DNA of 64,000 nt from Planomicrobium stackebrandtii (GCF_030814955.1 NZ_JAUSWB010000004.1:310001-374000); one strand, 5' to 3'; positions 16,266-24,827 are shown, numbered from the stretch's first letter. Notes: generated by a model from the letters alone, not told the origin. Numbers and translations are program-made.

Positions 16266-17525
16266 ATGAAAGGTCTTGAATTGCCAGAACGTTATATATT
16301 CTGCATCGATATGCGCGGTTTTTACGCCAGCGTTTCCGCAGTCGAGCTCGGGCTGGACCCGCTGGAAGTTTGTCTTGCCATTGTCGGAAATCAGGAACGG
16401 AAAGGAAGTGTGGTGTTAGCGGCATCGCCGATGATGAAGGAGCGCTTTGGGGTGAAAACCGGCACCCGGCTTTTTGAAATTCCAGACCATCAGGACATTT
16501 TGCTGATCGAACCGAAAATGAAACTGTATTTGCAAAAGTCCATGGCGATTACAGAACTGTTGGGAACCTATGTGCCGAAAGAGTCGATTCATATCTACAG
16601 CGTGGATGAAAGTTTTATCGAGCTGACGGGTACTGAAAAGCTATGGGGTCCGCCGGCGTTCACCATGCGCCGCATCCAGCAGGATTTGCTGGAGTTTTTT
16701 AAGTTGCCCTCCTCTGTCGGGGGAGGGCCGAATATGCTGATGGCTAAACTGGCCCTGGATCTGGAAGCGAAAGAAACAGGTTTTGCTTATTGGACCCATG
16801 CCGACATCGCAATGAAGTTGTGGCCAGTGAGCCCTTTAAGCAGAATGTGGGGGATTGGAATCCGCACAGAAAAAACCTTGAACAGTATGGGCATTTATTC
16901 GGTTGGTGATTTAGCGTGCGCAGACGTCTCGCTATTGGAAGAGCAGTTTGGCATTTTAGGCAACCAGCTGCACCAGCATGCCAATGGCATTGATCTATCA
17001 GATCTGGGCTCGCCTTTAGTAGAAGGGCAAATCAGTTACGGAAAAGGCCAGATTTTATACCGGGATTACATAGAAGAAAAAGACATCATGACGATCATCC
17101 TGGAAATGTGCGAAGACGTTGCGATGCGGACGCGCCAAGCCCGTCGTGCGGGGCGAACGATCCACTTGAGTGTCGTCTACAGCAAGACAGCTTTTGGCGG
17201 TGGATTTTCCCGCTCGCGATCCATCGACGAAGCTACAAATGACACATTGAAGATGTACCAGGTTTGCCTAGAGATTTTCCGGGAGCATTTCCAGCATAAA
17301 CCGGTTCGAAAGATTTCACTGGCTATCAGCAACCTGGAAGAGGAATCGTCGATGCAGCTAAGCCTCTTTGATGAAAGGAAGTTCGAAAACAGAAGCCTCG
17401 GAGAAGCGATGGACACAATACGGAAACGATATGGGTATTCGGCGATTTACCGGGGAATCTCGGGAACCGGTGCAGGCACTGCCATAGCACGGACGAAGTT
17501 GATTGGCGGACACAATAAAGAATAA
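16266..17525 (+). CDS. uvrX: Y-family translesion DNA polymerase UvrX (PolY2-like)
   Basis: Error-prone DNA polymerase of the UmuC/DinB group that copies damaged template during the SOS response. Catalytic acidic residues are in CIDMRGFYASV (about residues 12-22) and SVDESFIEL (about 112-120). A QLSLF sequence near residue 364 is a sliding-clamp-binding motif. It is 419 residues, close to B. subtilis YqjW. The ATG at 16266 follows GAGAGG; a GTG three codons earlier is less well placed. A LexA box and its own promoter lie just upstream, and a YolD-like gene follows 12 bases after the stop. Confidence 0.92.
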   Translation: MKGLELPERYIFCIDMRGFYASVSAVELGLDPLEVCLAIVGNQERKGSVVLAASPMMKERFGVKTGTRLFEIPDHQDILLIEPKMKLYLQKSMAITELLGTYVPKESIHIYSVDESFIELTGTEKLWGPPAFTMRRIQQDLLEFFKLPSSVGGGPNMLMAKLALDLEAKETGFAYWTHADIAMKLWPVSPLSRMWGIGIRTEKTLNSMGIYSVGDLACADVSLLEEQFGILGNQLHQHANGIDLSDLGSPLVEGQISYGKGQILYRDYIEEKDIMTIILEMCEDVAMRTRQARRAGRTIHLSVVYSKTAFGGGFSRSRSIDEATNDTLKMYQVCLEIFREHFQHKPVRKISLAISNLEEESSMQLSLFDERKFENRSLGEAMDTIRKRYGYSAIYRGISGTGAGTAIARTKLIGGHNKE

Positions 17526-17537
17526 GGGGGTGGTCCA

Positions 17538-17900
17538 ATGAAACGCAATAAATACTTGAAGACAGTAGGCGACATCAAAGACCGCGGAAAGATCAAGTGG
17601 ACAGCATTAATGCTGCCGGAGCATGTCGAGATGATCCGGGAATGGTACGAAAAAGACGAAAAGATGCCCAAACCCGATCTGAATGAGTTCGACCTGCAGC
17701 TGATGCAGGAGGAAATGGACATCGCACTCAAGCGCCAATGCGACGTCATCATCCATAGCTGGAAGGCCGGCGCGATCCATACGCATCGAGGAGTGATTCA
17801 AGGAATCGATGAAAAAAGCCGGATGCTGATTTACGGAGATCAATTGGAAAAGCACAGGCTGCCGATGGACGAAGTGGTTTCGATTGTGATTGTTGATTGA
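17538..17900 (+). CDS. YolD-like protein
   Basis: Small soluble protein (120 residues) of the YolD-like family, which is typically encoded directly after Y-family polymerases. Visible features are DRGKIKWTALMLPEHVE near the N-terminus and a C-terminal beta-rich segment with a GxIxxID pattern. GGGGG-type ribosome site, 12 bases after uvrX, so co-transcribed and SOS-controlled. The biochemical role is unknown; family members are suspected polymerase helpers by association only. Confidence 0.85.
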   Translation: MKRNKYLKTVGDIKDRGKIKWTALMLPEHVEMIREWYEKDEKMPKPDLNEFDLQLMQEEMDIALKRQCDVIIHSWKAGAIHTHRGVIQGIDEKSRMLIYGDQLEKHRLPMDEVVSIVIVD

Positions 17901-17904
17901 AAAT

Positions 17905-17944
17905 TGCAGGTGTACTGGCAGAAAATATACCAGCACACCTGCAG
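17905..17944 (+). repeat. Hairpin after yolD-like gene
   Basis: Imperfect inverted repeat, TGCAGGTGT-A-CTGG with CCAG-CACACCTGCA. There is no T-tract, so it is more likely an mRNA 3'-end structure than a full terminator. Confidence 0.5.
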
Positions 17945-18002
17945 TCCTATTATGTTGGAAACTATCAATGTCTTGAAGCTGTTACATTGAACGGATGGAC
18001 TT

Positions 18003-18046
18003 AAAAGTAGCTATCAATTATTCTTCCTGAATAGCTATTGACTTTT
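18003..18046 (+). terminator. Terminator of uvrX-yolD operon overlapping the tRNA promoter
   Basis: TAGCTAT (18008-18014) and ATAGCTA (18031-18037), with outer AAAAGT/ACTTTT pairing and a run of T. The tRNA-Val -35 box starts at 18038, inside this structure. Confidence 0.5.
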
Positions 18047-18065
18047 TTCACAGGCAGGATATAAT
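18038..18065 (+). promoter_or_regulatory. Promoter of tRNA-Val
   Basis: TTGACT (18038-18043), 16-base spacer, TATAAT (18060-18065), 21 bases before the mature tRNA. Confidence 0.75.
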
Positions 18066-18086
18066 TGTATTTGTCCTGGAAATTGA

Positions 18087-18159
18087 GATTCCTTAGCTCA
18101 GCTGGGAGAGCGCTACCTTGACAGGGTAGAGGTCGCTGGTTCGAGCCCAGTAGGAATCA
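18087..18159 (+). tRNA. tRNA-Val (anticodon GAC)
   Basis: Full cloverleaf of 73 bases. The acceptor stem GATTCCT/AGGAATC pairs perfectly and the D stem is GCTC/GAGC. The anticodon stem CTACC/GGTAG encloses loop TTGACAG, giving anticodon GAC (valine). The T arm GCTGG/CCAGT carries loop TTCGAGC. The discriminator is A and CCA is not encoded, so it must be added after transcription. It stands alone between its own promoter and a terminator. No integrated element or repeated tRNA 3' end is seen near it. Confidence 0.93.
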
Positions 18160-18168
18160 TATAAGAGT

Positions 18169-18201
18169 AACCGCGCAGCCCTTTAGGTTGCGCGGTTTTT
18201 T
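18169..18201 (+). terminator. Terminator of tRNA-Val
   Basis: AACCGCGCA (18169-18177) pairs with TGCGCGGTT, followed by a run of T, ten bases after the tRNA. Confidence 0.9.
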
Positions 18202-18288
18202 GTTGACTTCGAACTGATTTCCTTGAGGAATTGCCAATAATGCCAGGGGCGATAAAGTCCTATAAATTCTGCCCAAGGGTCGCCCATC

Positions 18289-19011
18289 CTATTGCCCAAC
18301 ACCCCGAAAGCCGGCATCTTCTGCTTCCTGCTCCGAACAGAACCATTCTTCGGGATTGGTCTGTTCGTACGAAGAATCGCTTGGCAGGTGGTAGATTTTA
18401 TTGCCGCTGCGGTTGATATTGCCTTTGATGTCACAGTCGCGGTTCGTCTGTTCTTCAGCAGAAGAGGCGGCATCTTCTTGTCCGTAGGCATCTGAATTGA
18501 AGCCTCGGTCAGTTGAATAGTTTTCGTATTGCCAGATGCCAGCTCCATCGTCTTTTGCGATTTGTTCCGCTTGCTCAAATTCGTCAAGGTAACGGGTATT
18601 TGGAGGAAAGACATAGGCGACTCTGGCCAAACCAGACTCCAGCATTTGTTCCTGGACGCTTTCGCTATCGACATAAATATAAGCCAGCAGCCGGTCATAA
18701 TCATCAAAGCGGTCGCCGACGTCAAACTCGATCGATACGTCACCTGATTCGATCAGCCGTTTGTTCGCTTCCGTGGCTTCTTTGCCAAGAGGCTGTTCGC
18801 CAAGTCGCGGGTGATTGGTTTCCGGCGTATCCATCAATAGGTACCGAACAGTCACTTCTTTGCCTTCGTAGATGATTTTAATGGTGTCGCCGTCAATGAC
18901 CTGCGTCACTTCCACATCAATGCGATCGGTCGTGCTGGATGTGTCAGTCGATTCCAGCATACTGCAGCCGGATAGAAAGAATAAAGCCAACAGCATAAGT
19001 TTCAGTTTCAT
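18289..19011 (-). CDS. Secreted thermonuclease-like lipoprotein with C-terminal sunset domain
   Basis: Staphylococcal-nuclease-fold (SNase) enzyme, 240 residues. The signal peptide ends in LSGC, so it is predicted to be lipid-anchored outside the membrane. Catalytic-type motifs are VIDGDTIKI (about residues 37-45), LLMDTPET, and DRFDDYDRLLAYIYVD, with the acidic and arginine residues of the nuclease site. The C-terminal ~50 residues contain CDIKGNIN..., KIYHLP and WFCSEQEAEDAGFRG, a small cysteine-containing sunset domain often attached to such nucleases. The ATG at 19011 is chosen because it begins a clean lipoprotein signal; an in-frame ATG at about 19029 is possible. Confidence 0.85.
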   Translation of the reverse strand: MKLKLMLLALFFLSGCSMLESTDTSSTTDRIDVEVTQVIDGDTIKIIYEGKEVTVRYLLMDTPETNHPRLGEQPLGKEATEANKRLIESGDVSIEFDVGDRFDDYDRLLAYIYVDSESVQEQMLESGLARVAYVFPPNTRYLDEFEQAEQIAKDDGAGIWQYENYSTDRGFNSDAYGQEDAASSAEEQTNRDCDIKGNINRSGNKIYHLPSDSSYEQTNPEEWFCSEQEAEDAGFRGVGQ

Positions 19012-19115
19012 AGGGATCCCCGCTTTCATTTCTTCATTATTATATGAACAAATGGGCCTTCTGGCAATCAGGCAGCTGGTTGCGGACCTGCAATGCTTCT
19101 GAAAATCTGCATAAC

Positions 19116-19156
19116 AAAACGCCTTTTTCAATCCCAAAATTGAACAAGGCGTTTTT
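19116..19156 (-). terminator. Terminator of the 47-codon gene (also readable on +)
   Basis: AAAACGCC (19116-19123) and GGCGTTTT (19148-19155), with inner TTCAAT/ATTGAA pairing and A/T runs on both sides. Confidence 0.75.
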
Positions 19157-19193
19157 ATGTACTTGAGCAACGGGAGTAAGCAAGACTCAGCAA

Positions 19194-19337
19194 TTAAAGG
19201 GCCGGCTCCGTTGGCGATGCTGCTTCATCGTAATACAAGAATGATTCTTCGATAGTACTTTCGAGCTTTTCTTTGTTGACGCCGACTTCTAATTGGCCTG
19301 TGAAAATCGGCTCCCACCAATTTTTGGGATTGTCCAT
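19194..19337 (-). CDS. Small hypothetical protein, 47 residues
   Basis: A small gene not obvious from length alone. The ATG at 19337 has a perfect AAGGAGG ribosome site eight bases upstream, and the reading frame gives an ordered acidic peptide opening MDNPKNWWEPIFTGQLEVG. A terminator follows about 40 bases after the stop. The peptide has paired tryptophans and tyrosines, no membrane segment and no recognisable motif. It stands alone between the nuclease and an oxidoreductase. I do not recognise it; codon use and signals make it likely to be translated. Confidence 0.65.
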   Translation of the reverse strand: MDNPKNWWEPIFTGQLEVGVNKEKLESTIEESFLYYDEAASPTEPAL

Positions 19338-19453
19338 GTTATTTCCTCCTTGAGGGTGTAATGGTATTGTTTGACTATTCTATACCCTTACAGGTTACAC
19401 TAATAAACAAATAGTGAAAAAAAGCCGAAAGGCACTCAAAGGGGAGATTTTAC

Positions 19454-20377
19454 ATGATTTCAATTGGCATTATTGGAGCAGGCATTGTGGGGGAGCGGAT
19501 CATTAAACAAATTCAGCAGGAAAGCCATGTGGAAATAAAGACAGTCTACGACCAACAGACAGAACGCCTTACAGAAATCAGTGAAGCCTACGGAATTCCA
19601 ATGGCAAAATCTGTGGAAGAAGTGCTGCATTCGGACATTAACTGGGTTTACATAGCAACGCCGCCCGCTTTTCACGCAGAAATTGCAGAACTTGCGGCCA
19701 GTGCAGGAATCAATATCCTATGTGAAAAACCATTGGCACATAATGTGGAAGGCGGCGAATTGATGGCAGCCTCTGTCCAGGACAACCGCGTCCGAACAGC
19801 CATGCATTTCCCGTTGATGTACAAACCGGCAGTCCGTGAGATGGCCAAGCGCATCAAAGGGGGCGACATCGGTAAAGTGGTCCGAGTAGAACTGCAAACC
19901 TTTTTTCCGGACTGGCCAAGGCTGTGGCAGCAAAATCCATGGATCGGTTCAAGAAGCCAAGGCGGATTTGTCCGTGAAGTTTTCCCTCATTATTTCCAGT
20001 TGATGAACCGGCTCTTTGGTGAGCTATCATTCACTTCCCACCACATCACGTATCCGGAACAAGCGGATAAATGCGAAACCGGACTGATCGCGCATGGTGT
20101 TACCGCTCAACAAATCCCTTTCTTGCTGACAGGCATCAGCGGCACCGGCCAGAAGGAATTGCTGCAATTTAAAGTTTACGGGGAACAAGGGGTTTTGACG
20201 CTGGAGAACTGGTCAAATCTCTACGAATCAAAAAAAGGTGAAGACCGGCAGGAAATTACAGAATTTGAACAGGTTCCGTCGCTTTTTGAAGAAATGAACA
20301 AACAGTCGACTTTTTTAGTTAACTTTGATGAAGGTCTGGTCATCCAGCGTTATATCGATCATTTATTGGCTGAATAA
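19454..20377 (+). CDS. Gfo/Idh/MocA-family NAD(P)-dependent oxidoreductase
   Basis: Rossmann-fold sugar/inositol-type dehydrogenase, 307 residues. The nucleotide-binding loop is GIIGAGIVGERI (residues 4-15). The EKPLAHN motif at about 92-98 carries the family's conserved lysine. The C-terminal half forms the substrate/dimer domain. GGGGAG precedes the ATG. No sugar transport or pathway genes are nearby, so the substrate is unknown. It appears to be a single-gene unit. Confidence 0.88.
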   Translation: MISIGIIGAGIVGERIIKQIQQESHVEIKTVYDQQTERLTEISEAYGIPMAKSVEEVLHSDINWVYIATPPAFHAEIAELAASAGINILCEKPLAHNVEGGELMAASVQDNRVRTAMHFPLMYKPAVREMAKRIKGGDIGKVVRVELQTFFPDWPRLWQQNPWIGSRSQGGFVREVFPHYFQLMNRLFGELSFTSHHITYPEQADKCETGLIAHGVTAQQIPFLLTGISGTGQKELLQFKVYGEQGVLTLENWSNLYESKKGEDRQEITEFEQVPSLFEEMNKQSTFLVNFDEGLVIQRYIDHLLAE

Positions 20378-20420
20378 GTGCTCAGCTTTGGGCCGCACCC
20401 GATCATCTTTGTGGGTTAGC

Positions 20421-20449
20421 TTGACGCAAATCATTTGCTTAGCTTATAT
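20421..20449 (+). promoter_or_regulatory. Candidate promoter for the aldehyde dehydrogenase gene
   Basis: TTGACG (20421-20426), 17-base spacer, TTATAT (20444-20449). A TATAAT at 20464-20469 could be an alternative -10 but has no matching -35. Confidence 0.4.
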
Positions 20450-20494
20450 AAAGCCTCAATTGGTATAATGTAGAAACTTGAAGGAGGATGGACA

Positions 20495-21883
20495 GTGAAT
20501 TTTACAGCAAACGACGTAGAACAGATGATAGAAGAACAGCGCACTTATTTTTATACAGGTGATACAAAACCGGCCGCTTTTCGGATCGAGCAATTGCTCC
20601 GGTTAAAGAGCGCCATCCAGTCCCATAAAGCAGAAGTGATAGAAGCTTTGAAGAACGACCTCGGCAAAAGTGAATTTGAAGCCTATGCAACAGAGGTCGG
20701 CTTTGTGCTCGACAGCATCAGCAGCATGGCTAAAAACCTGGAGGAATGGATGAAGCCTGAGCAAGTAAAGACGCCGATCCACCTTCAGCCATCGAAAAGC
20801 TTTGTTATCCGCGAACCGTATGGCTCTGTATTGGTTATTGGGCCATTCAACTATCCATTCCAATTGGTGATGGAGCCGCTTATCGGCGCTATTATCGGCG
20901 GCAATTGTGCAGTGGTCAAACCTTCTGAAGCAACGCCGAATGTGGCAAAAGCGATTCGCACGATCATTGAAGAAGCGTTCCCTGCCTATTACATTCGGGT
21001 AGTCGAAGGCGAACGGGAAGAAGTCACGGCGTTGATTCACGCTTCGTTCGATTATATTTTCTTCACCGGCAGCGTCAATGTTGGAAAAGTCATCATGAAA
21101 GCGGCCTCGGAGCGCTTAACGCCAATCACATTGGAACTTGGCGGGAAAAGTCCGGCAATTGTCGACCAGACAGCGAATCTCGATCTGGCAGCAAAACGCA
21201 TTGCCTGGGGGAAACTGATGAACACCGGCCAAACTTGTGTAGCACCTGATTATATTTGTGTGCACGAATCGGTCAAAGACGAATTCCTGAAAAAGCTGAC
21301 GAAAACGATACAGGATTTTTACGGCAAAGATGCACAAAGGAGTCCGGATTACGGACGCATCGTCAATCACCAGCATTTTGACCGTTTAGCAGAGATTGTG
21401 CAGAAAGAATCCGGCAATATCATCTACGGCGGTAAAATGGATCGCAGTGACCGCTATATTGAACCTGTGGTGTTGGACAACATTACCTGGGACAGTCCTT
21501 CAATGGAAGATGAAATTTTCGGGCCGATTTTGCCAATCATCAGCTATACGGATTTGCCGTTATTGCTGCGCCAAATACGGAAGTTGCCAAAACCGCTGTC
21601 CGCATATCTGTTCTCGGAAAACGACCGCGCTGTCCGATTTTTCCTGGATCAATTGCCATTTGGCGGCGGCTGCATCAACGACACGGTTTCCCATGTAGGC
21701 AGCTCCTACTTGCCGTTTGGTGGAGTTGGCACGTCAGGAATCAATTCCTATCACGGCAAAGCCAGCTTTGAAACGTTCACACACGCCAAATCGATTCTAA
21801 AGAAATCAACTAAGTTTTCCGTAAATATCGTTTTCCCACCTTATAAAAACAAAGCGAAATGGATCAAAACGGTATTGAGATAA
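20495..21883 (+). CDS. Aldehyde dehydrogenase (fatty aldehyde type, YwdH-like)
   Basis: NAD(P)-dependent enzyme oxidising aldehydes to acids, 462 residues, shorter than classical ALDH as is usual for the class 3/AldX-YwdH group. The catalytic glutamate is in ELGGKSP (about residue 210) and the nucleophilic cysteine in NTGQTCVAPDY (about 244). The coenzyme-binding FTGSVNVGK lies between residues 190 and 198. Start is GTG with AAGGAGG eight bases upstream. A hydrophobic/basic C-terminus (about the last 20 residues) may touch membranes, as in fatty aldehyde dehydrogenases; that is inference. No operon partner. Confidence 0.9.
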   Translation: MNFTANDVEQMIEEQRTYFYTGDTKPAAFRIEQLLRLKSAIQSHKAEVIEALKNDLGKSEFEAYATEVGFVLDSISSMAKNLEEWMKPEQVKTPIHLQPSKSFVIREPYGSVLVIGPFNYPFQLVMEPLIGAIIGGNCAVVKPSEATPNVAKAIRTIIEEAFPAYYIRVVEGEREEVTALIHASFDYIFFTGSVNVGKVIMKAASERLTPITLELGGKSPAIVDQTANLDLAAKRIAWGKLMNTGQTCVAPDYICVHESVKDEFLKKLTKTIQDFYGKDAQRSPDYGRIVNHQHFDRLAEIVQKESGNIIYGGKMDRSDRYIEPVVLDNITWDSPSMEDEIFGPILPIISYTDLPLLLRQIRKLPKPLSAYLFSENDRAVRFFLDQLPFGGGCINDTVSHVGSSYLPFGGVGTSGINSYHGKASFETFTHAKSILKKSTKFSVNIVFPPYKNKAKWIKTVLR

Positions 21884-21906
21884 GCGGCCTGCGGGTCGCT
21901 TTTTTC
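21882..21906 (+). terminator. Terminator of aldehyde dehydrogenase gene
   Basis: AAGCGGCC and GGTCGCTT (eight pairs with one G-T) around a short loop, followed by TTTTTTC; the stop codon lies at its edge. Confidence 0.7.
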
Positions 21907-21945
21907 TTTTTACTCCTGCTATGATAAACAGAAGAGGTGATGGTG

Positions 21946-22644
21946 ATGGCGGAACGCATTTTAATAGTGGAAGATGAAAAAAGCATTGCACGCGTGCTCG
22001 AACTGGAATTGAAGTTTGAAGGATATGAGATAGGTGTCGCCTATACGGGATCGGAAGGGTTGATTCAATTTCGCGAGCAGGACTGGGATTTGGTGCTGCT
22101 CGATTTGATGCTCCCGGAAATCCACGGTCTTGATGTATTGAAACGCATCCGTTCGTCCGATGCAGCGATTCCGGTTATTTTGCTGACTGCAAAAAACGAT
22201 GTTAAAGACAAAGTAGCCGGCTTGGATCTGGGAGCTAACGACTATGTCACCAAACCGTTTGAAATCGAAGAACTGCTGGCAAGAATTCGCGCCTGTCTGC
22301 GCTTGTCGAGCGGCAATGGAAATTCAGCTGTGCACCGCTTCCATGATCTTGAAATGAACGAAAGCACGCGCGATGTGAAACGCAATGGGCGGTTGATTGA
22401 ACTGACACCGCGTGAATTCGATCTGCTGCTGTATCTCATCAAAAATCCACAGCAGGTGCTCAGCCGCGAACAAGTGCTGAATGCTGTATGGGGTTACGAT
22501 TACTATGGTGATACCAATGTCATAGATGTCTATATCCGTTATTTGCGAAGAAAAGTGGACACCGGCGAAAGTTCGACTTACATCCAGACGGTTCGCGGAG
22601 TCGGCTATGTCATGAAGGAGCAGGGCAATGAAGCTAAAAAATAA
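21946..22644 (+). CDS. OmpR/PhoB-family response regulator
   Basis: Two-component response regulator of 232 residues. The receiver domain (about 1-115) has the acidic pocket VEDEK and the phospho-acceptor aspartate in LVLLDLMLPE. A winged-helix DNA-binding domain (about 130-228) ends with the usual TVRGVGYVM. Several near-identical starts exist (GTG/ATG at 21937, 21940, 21943, 21946); ATG 21946 fits best with GAAGAGG. It overlaps the kinase gene by 17 bases and the two PepSY genes follow, so this is a four-gene signalling unit. B. subtilis YkoG is a plausible relative. Confidence 0.92.
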   Translation: MAERILIVEDEKSIARVLELELKFEGYEIGVAYTGSEGLIQFREQDWDLVLLDLMLPEIHGLDVLKRIRSSDAAIPVILLTAKNDVKDKVAGLDLGANDYVTKPFEIEELLARIRACLRLSSGNGNSAVHRFHDLEMNESTRDVKRNGRLIELTPREFDLLLYLIKNPQQVLSREQVLNAVWGYDYYGDTNVIDVYIRYLRRKVDTGESSTYIQTVRGVGYVMKEQGNEAKK

Positions 22645-23998
22645 AATCCATGTGTCCTCGGCATTGCTCATGCTGGTCATTTTGCTGATCCTGGCTTTTG
22701 TTATTTATTTTTCGTTCAGTCAGCTGACGTATTCAACGGAAGTGGAACAGCTGCAGGCAGAAACAAACGCACTGGTATCAGAGCTCAATGAAAATGAAAC
22801 TGCAGATCCTGGCATTGTGCTTCGTGCATATATGCCGGTAAATGGGCTTGTGAAGATAACACTCCCGGAAGGAGAACAGCCATCACCCATCCAATCTCCA
22901 GCGCTTACTGTGGAATTTCCTGCTGAACTCGACGGCCAGTCCGGAACGGTCGAAGTGGAAGGCGAACGCTTTGCTTATGCCAAGGCACCGGTCATCTGGA
23001 CAGACGGCCAAGTAGCGGAATTGACAGTTGCCCAGTCATTGCGGGAAACGACGAATAATTTAAATACATTGCGCCTGGTTCTCGTGGCTGGGACCTTGTT
23101 GGCCATGATTCCTGTTATTATTTCCAGCATCGTGCTCGGGAAAATTGTGACCCTGCCGATTACAAACTTGACGAAAACCATGACGCGCATCCAGCGCAAT
23201 GGCCAATTTGAAAAGCTCCCGATTGAAGGGAAGTCGCAGGACGAACTGACACAGATGGGCAATACCTTCAACGAGATGATGGGCTTGCTGGAAGAAAACT
23301 ATTCCAAGCAGGAAGAGTTTGTTTCCAACGCATCCCATGAGCTGAAGACGCCGCTGACTGTAATCGGCAGCTACGCCAAGCTGCTCGAGCGGCAAGGCAT
23401 GCAGGATAAACAGATTGCAGAAGAAAGCGTGACGGCGATCCGTGCAGAAACCGATCGGATGAAGGCCTTGATTGAGCAATTGCTTCACATTGCCCGCCGC
23501 AGCGAATCCCAGGTGGAATGGATGGAAGTGGATGCTCTCGAGCTGCTGCAACAAACCGTCACAGCACTGAACGCATCCTATGATCGTGAATTCAAACTGA
23601 TCACAACGGAACAATCCTTGCCGGTAATTACCGACGTTGCGAAGTTTAAGCAACTGCTGTATATCCTGTTGGACAATGCACGGAAATACAGCTCGGACAA
23701 GATTGAAGTGGTGGCAAAAAGGAACGGGGACACTGTGATTCAAATCCGTGATACGGGGATCGGCATTCCAAAAGAAGCAGTGCCATTGGTCTTTGAACGT
23801 TTTTACCGCGTGGATAAAGCACGGAGCAGGGAAACAGGCGGTTTTGGTCTGGGTCTGGCGCTGGCGAAACAATTGGCTGACTCTTTAAAGGTCGAAATTG
23901 AACTTGAAAGCATTGAGCAGCTGGGAACTACAGTATCCATCATTTTCTCAGAGAATTTTAATGTTGATGATGTACACTCAAATCAGGAGGGATTGTGA
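22628..23998 (+). CDS. Sensor histidine kinase, partner of the OmpR-type regulator
   Basis: Membrane sensor of 456 residues. A first transmembrane helix (about 10-31) is followed by an extracytoplasmic domain of about 120 residues and a second helix (about 150-175). Then come HAMP (about 176-228), a HisKA domain with the phosphorylated histidine in ASHELKTPL, and a HATPase domain ending in GFGLGLALAKQL. AAGGAGC precedes the ATG. The extracytoplasmic part has no obvious known sensor fold. The gene lies directly between the regulator and two secreted or anchored PepSY proteins, which may take part in sensing. Confidence 0.92.
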   Translation: MKLKNKIHVSSALLMLVILLILAFVIYFSFSQLTYSTEVEQLQAETNALVSELNENETADPGIVLRAYMPVNGLVKITLPEGEQPSPIQSPALTVEFPAELDGQSGTVEVEGERFAYAKAPVIWTDGQVAELTVAQSLRETTNNLNTLRLVLVAGTLLAMIPVIISSIVLGKIVTLPITNLTKTMTRIQRNGQFEKLPIEGKSQDELTQMGNTFNEMMGLLEENYSKQEEFVSNASHELKTPLTVIGSYAKLLERQGMQDKQIAEESVTAIRAETDRMKALIEQLLHIARRSESQVEWMEVDALELLQQTVTALNASYDREFKLITTEQSLPVITDVAKFKQLLYILLDNARKYSSDKIEVVAKRNGDTVIQIRDTGIGIPKEAVPLVFERFYRVDKARSRETGGFGLGLALAKQLADSLKVEIELESIEQLGTTVSIIFSENFNVDDVHSNQEGL

Positions 23999-24717
23999 TG
24001 CGAAAATGGATGTTAATGGCGTCAGCAACAATCTTGTTTGGAGTGGCCGTCCTGGCTTTTGTACTATTCCCACGCACTTCTCCGGAAGTTACCGCAGACC
24101 AGGCAAATGAAACAGTAATTAGCCTTTACGGGGGAGAAGTGGAGCAAACCACAGAATCCGGAGATGCCTACAGAGTGGAATTTAAACGGCCGGATGGACG
24201 TTATTTGGCTCTCGTCAACCGCCAGAACGGCCAAGTAGAGACGATGGAATTGCTTGAAAAAACGGAAGCAGCAAAAGAAGTGACAGAACAGCAGGCAGGA
24301 GAAATTGCATTGGAGCAGGCAGCTGGGACGATTGACAGCGTTGCTTATAACGAAGAACGCAATGAATATGACGTCAAAGTAAAAGAAGAGACGCAGTTAT
24401 CGACGGTTGTCTTGTCTGCAGCTACCGGTGAAGTGCGGAAGATCAGCCAAGAGGCGGTCGAAGCTTCAGCTCCAGTCAATGAACCGGTACCTGAGCCAGA
24501 ACCAGAACCAGACCGAGTCATTACGCGTGATGAAGCAATCGTACTGGCCCAAGAAACGCTGAGCGGAGAGGCGCAGGAAGCCGAGTTTGTGCAGACGGCA
24601 GACGGCGGCTACTATCTGGTGGAAATTGAAAACGACCAGACCGATCAAGAAGCGACCATTCAAATCCACGCGATCCGCGGCGATACCATGTCGGTCGAGT
24701 GGGACGAGGATGACTGA
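23998..24717 (+). CDS. Membrane-anchored PepSY-domain protein (first of two)
   Basis: A 239-residue protein with one N-terminal transmembrane helix (about 5-24) and an outside part containing PepSY-type repeats: AVxLAQETLSG-like helices followed by beta strands that end in DGGYYLVEIEN. A proline/glutamate linker (about 155-170) separates two such units. ATG 23998 has AGGAGG seven bases upstream and overlaps the kinase stop by one base. PepSY domains are often found with regulators of extracellular proteases or metal transport. The position suggests an accessory sensor or a target of the two-component system. Confidence 0.8.
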   Translation: MRKWMLMASATILFGVAVLAFVLFPRTSPEVTADQANETVISLYGGEVEQTTESGDAYRVEFKRPDGRYLALVNRQNGQVETMELLEKTEAAKEVTEQQAGEIALEQAAGTIDSVAYNEERNEYDVKVKEETQLSTVVLSAATGEVRKISQEAVEASAPVNEPVPEPEPEPDRVITRDEAIVLAQETLSGEAQEAEFVQTADGGYYLVEIENDQTDQEATIQIHAIRGDTMSVEWDEDD

Positions 24718-24739
24718 CTCTGAGAACAGTTTCATGTAT

Positions 24740-24757
24740 TTCTCATCAAATTCTCAT
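24740..24757 (+). promoter_or_regulatory. Direct repeats, candidate response-regulator site
   Basis: TTCTCAT at 24740-24746 and again at 24751-24757, 11 bases start to start (one helix turn), as OmpR-family dimers require. They lie 70-90 bases upstream of the second PepSY gene. A CTTCTG-CT-CAGAAG palindrome (24769-24782) follows. Confidence 0.45.
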
Positions 24758-24827
24758 AGAGCCTTAATCTTCTGCTCAGAAGAGAAGGTTATTGTAAGAG
24801 TAACAACAAATGAGGAGGAGAAAGAAC

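Noticed and set aside
18087..18159. tRNA-Val as an attachment site of an integrated element
   Set aside because: No integrase gene and no duplicated tRNA 3' end are seen in the window.
18183..18743. Minus-strand frame of 186 codons at the nuclease gene
   Set aside because: Out of frame with the nuclease, which has signal peptide, motifs and a full-length match; the frame is a shadow.
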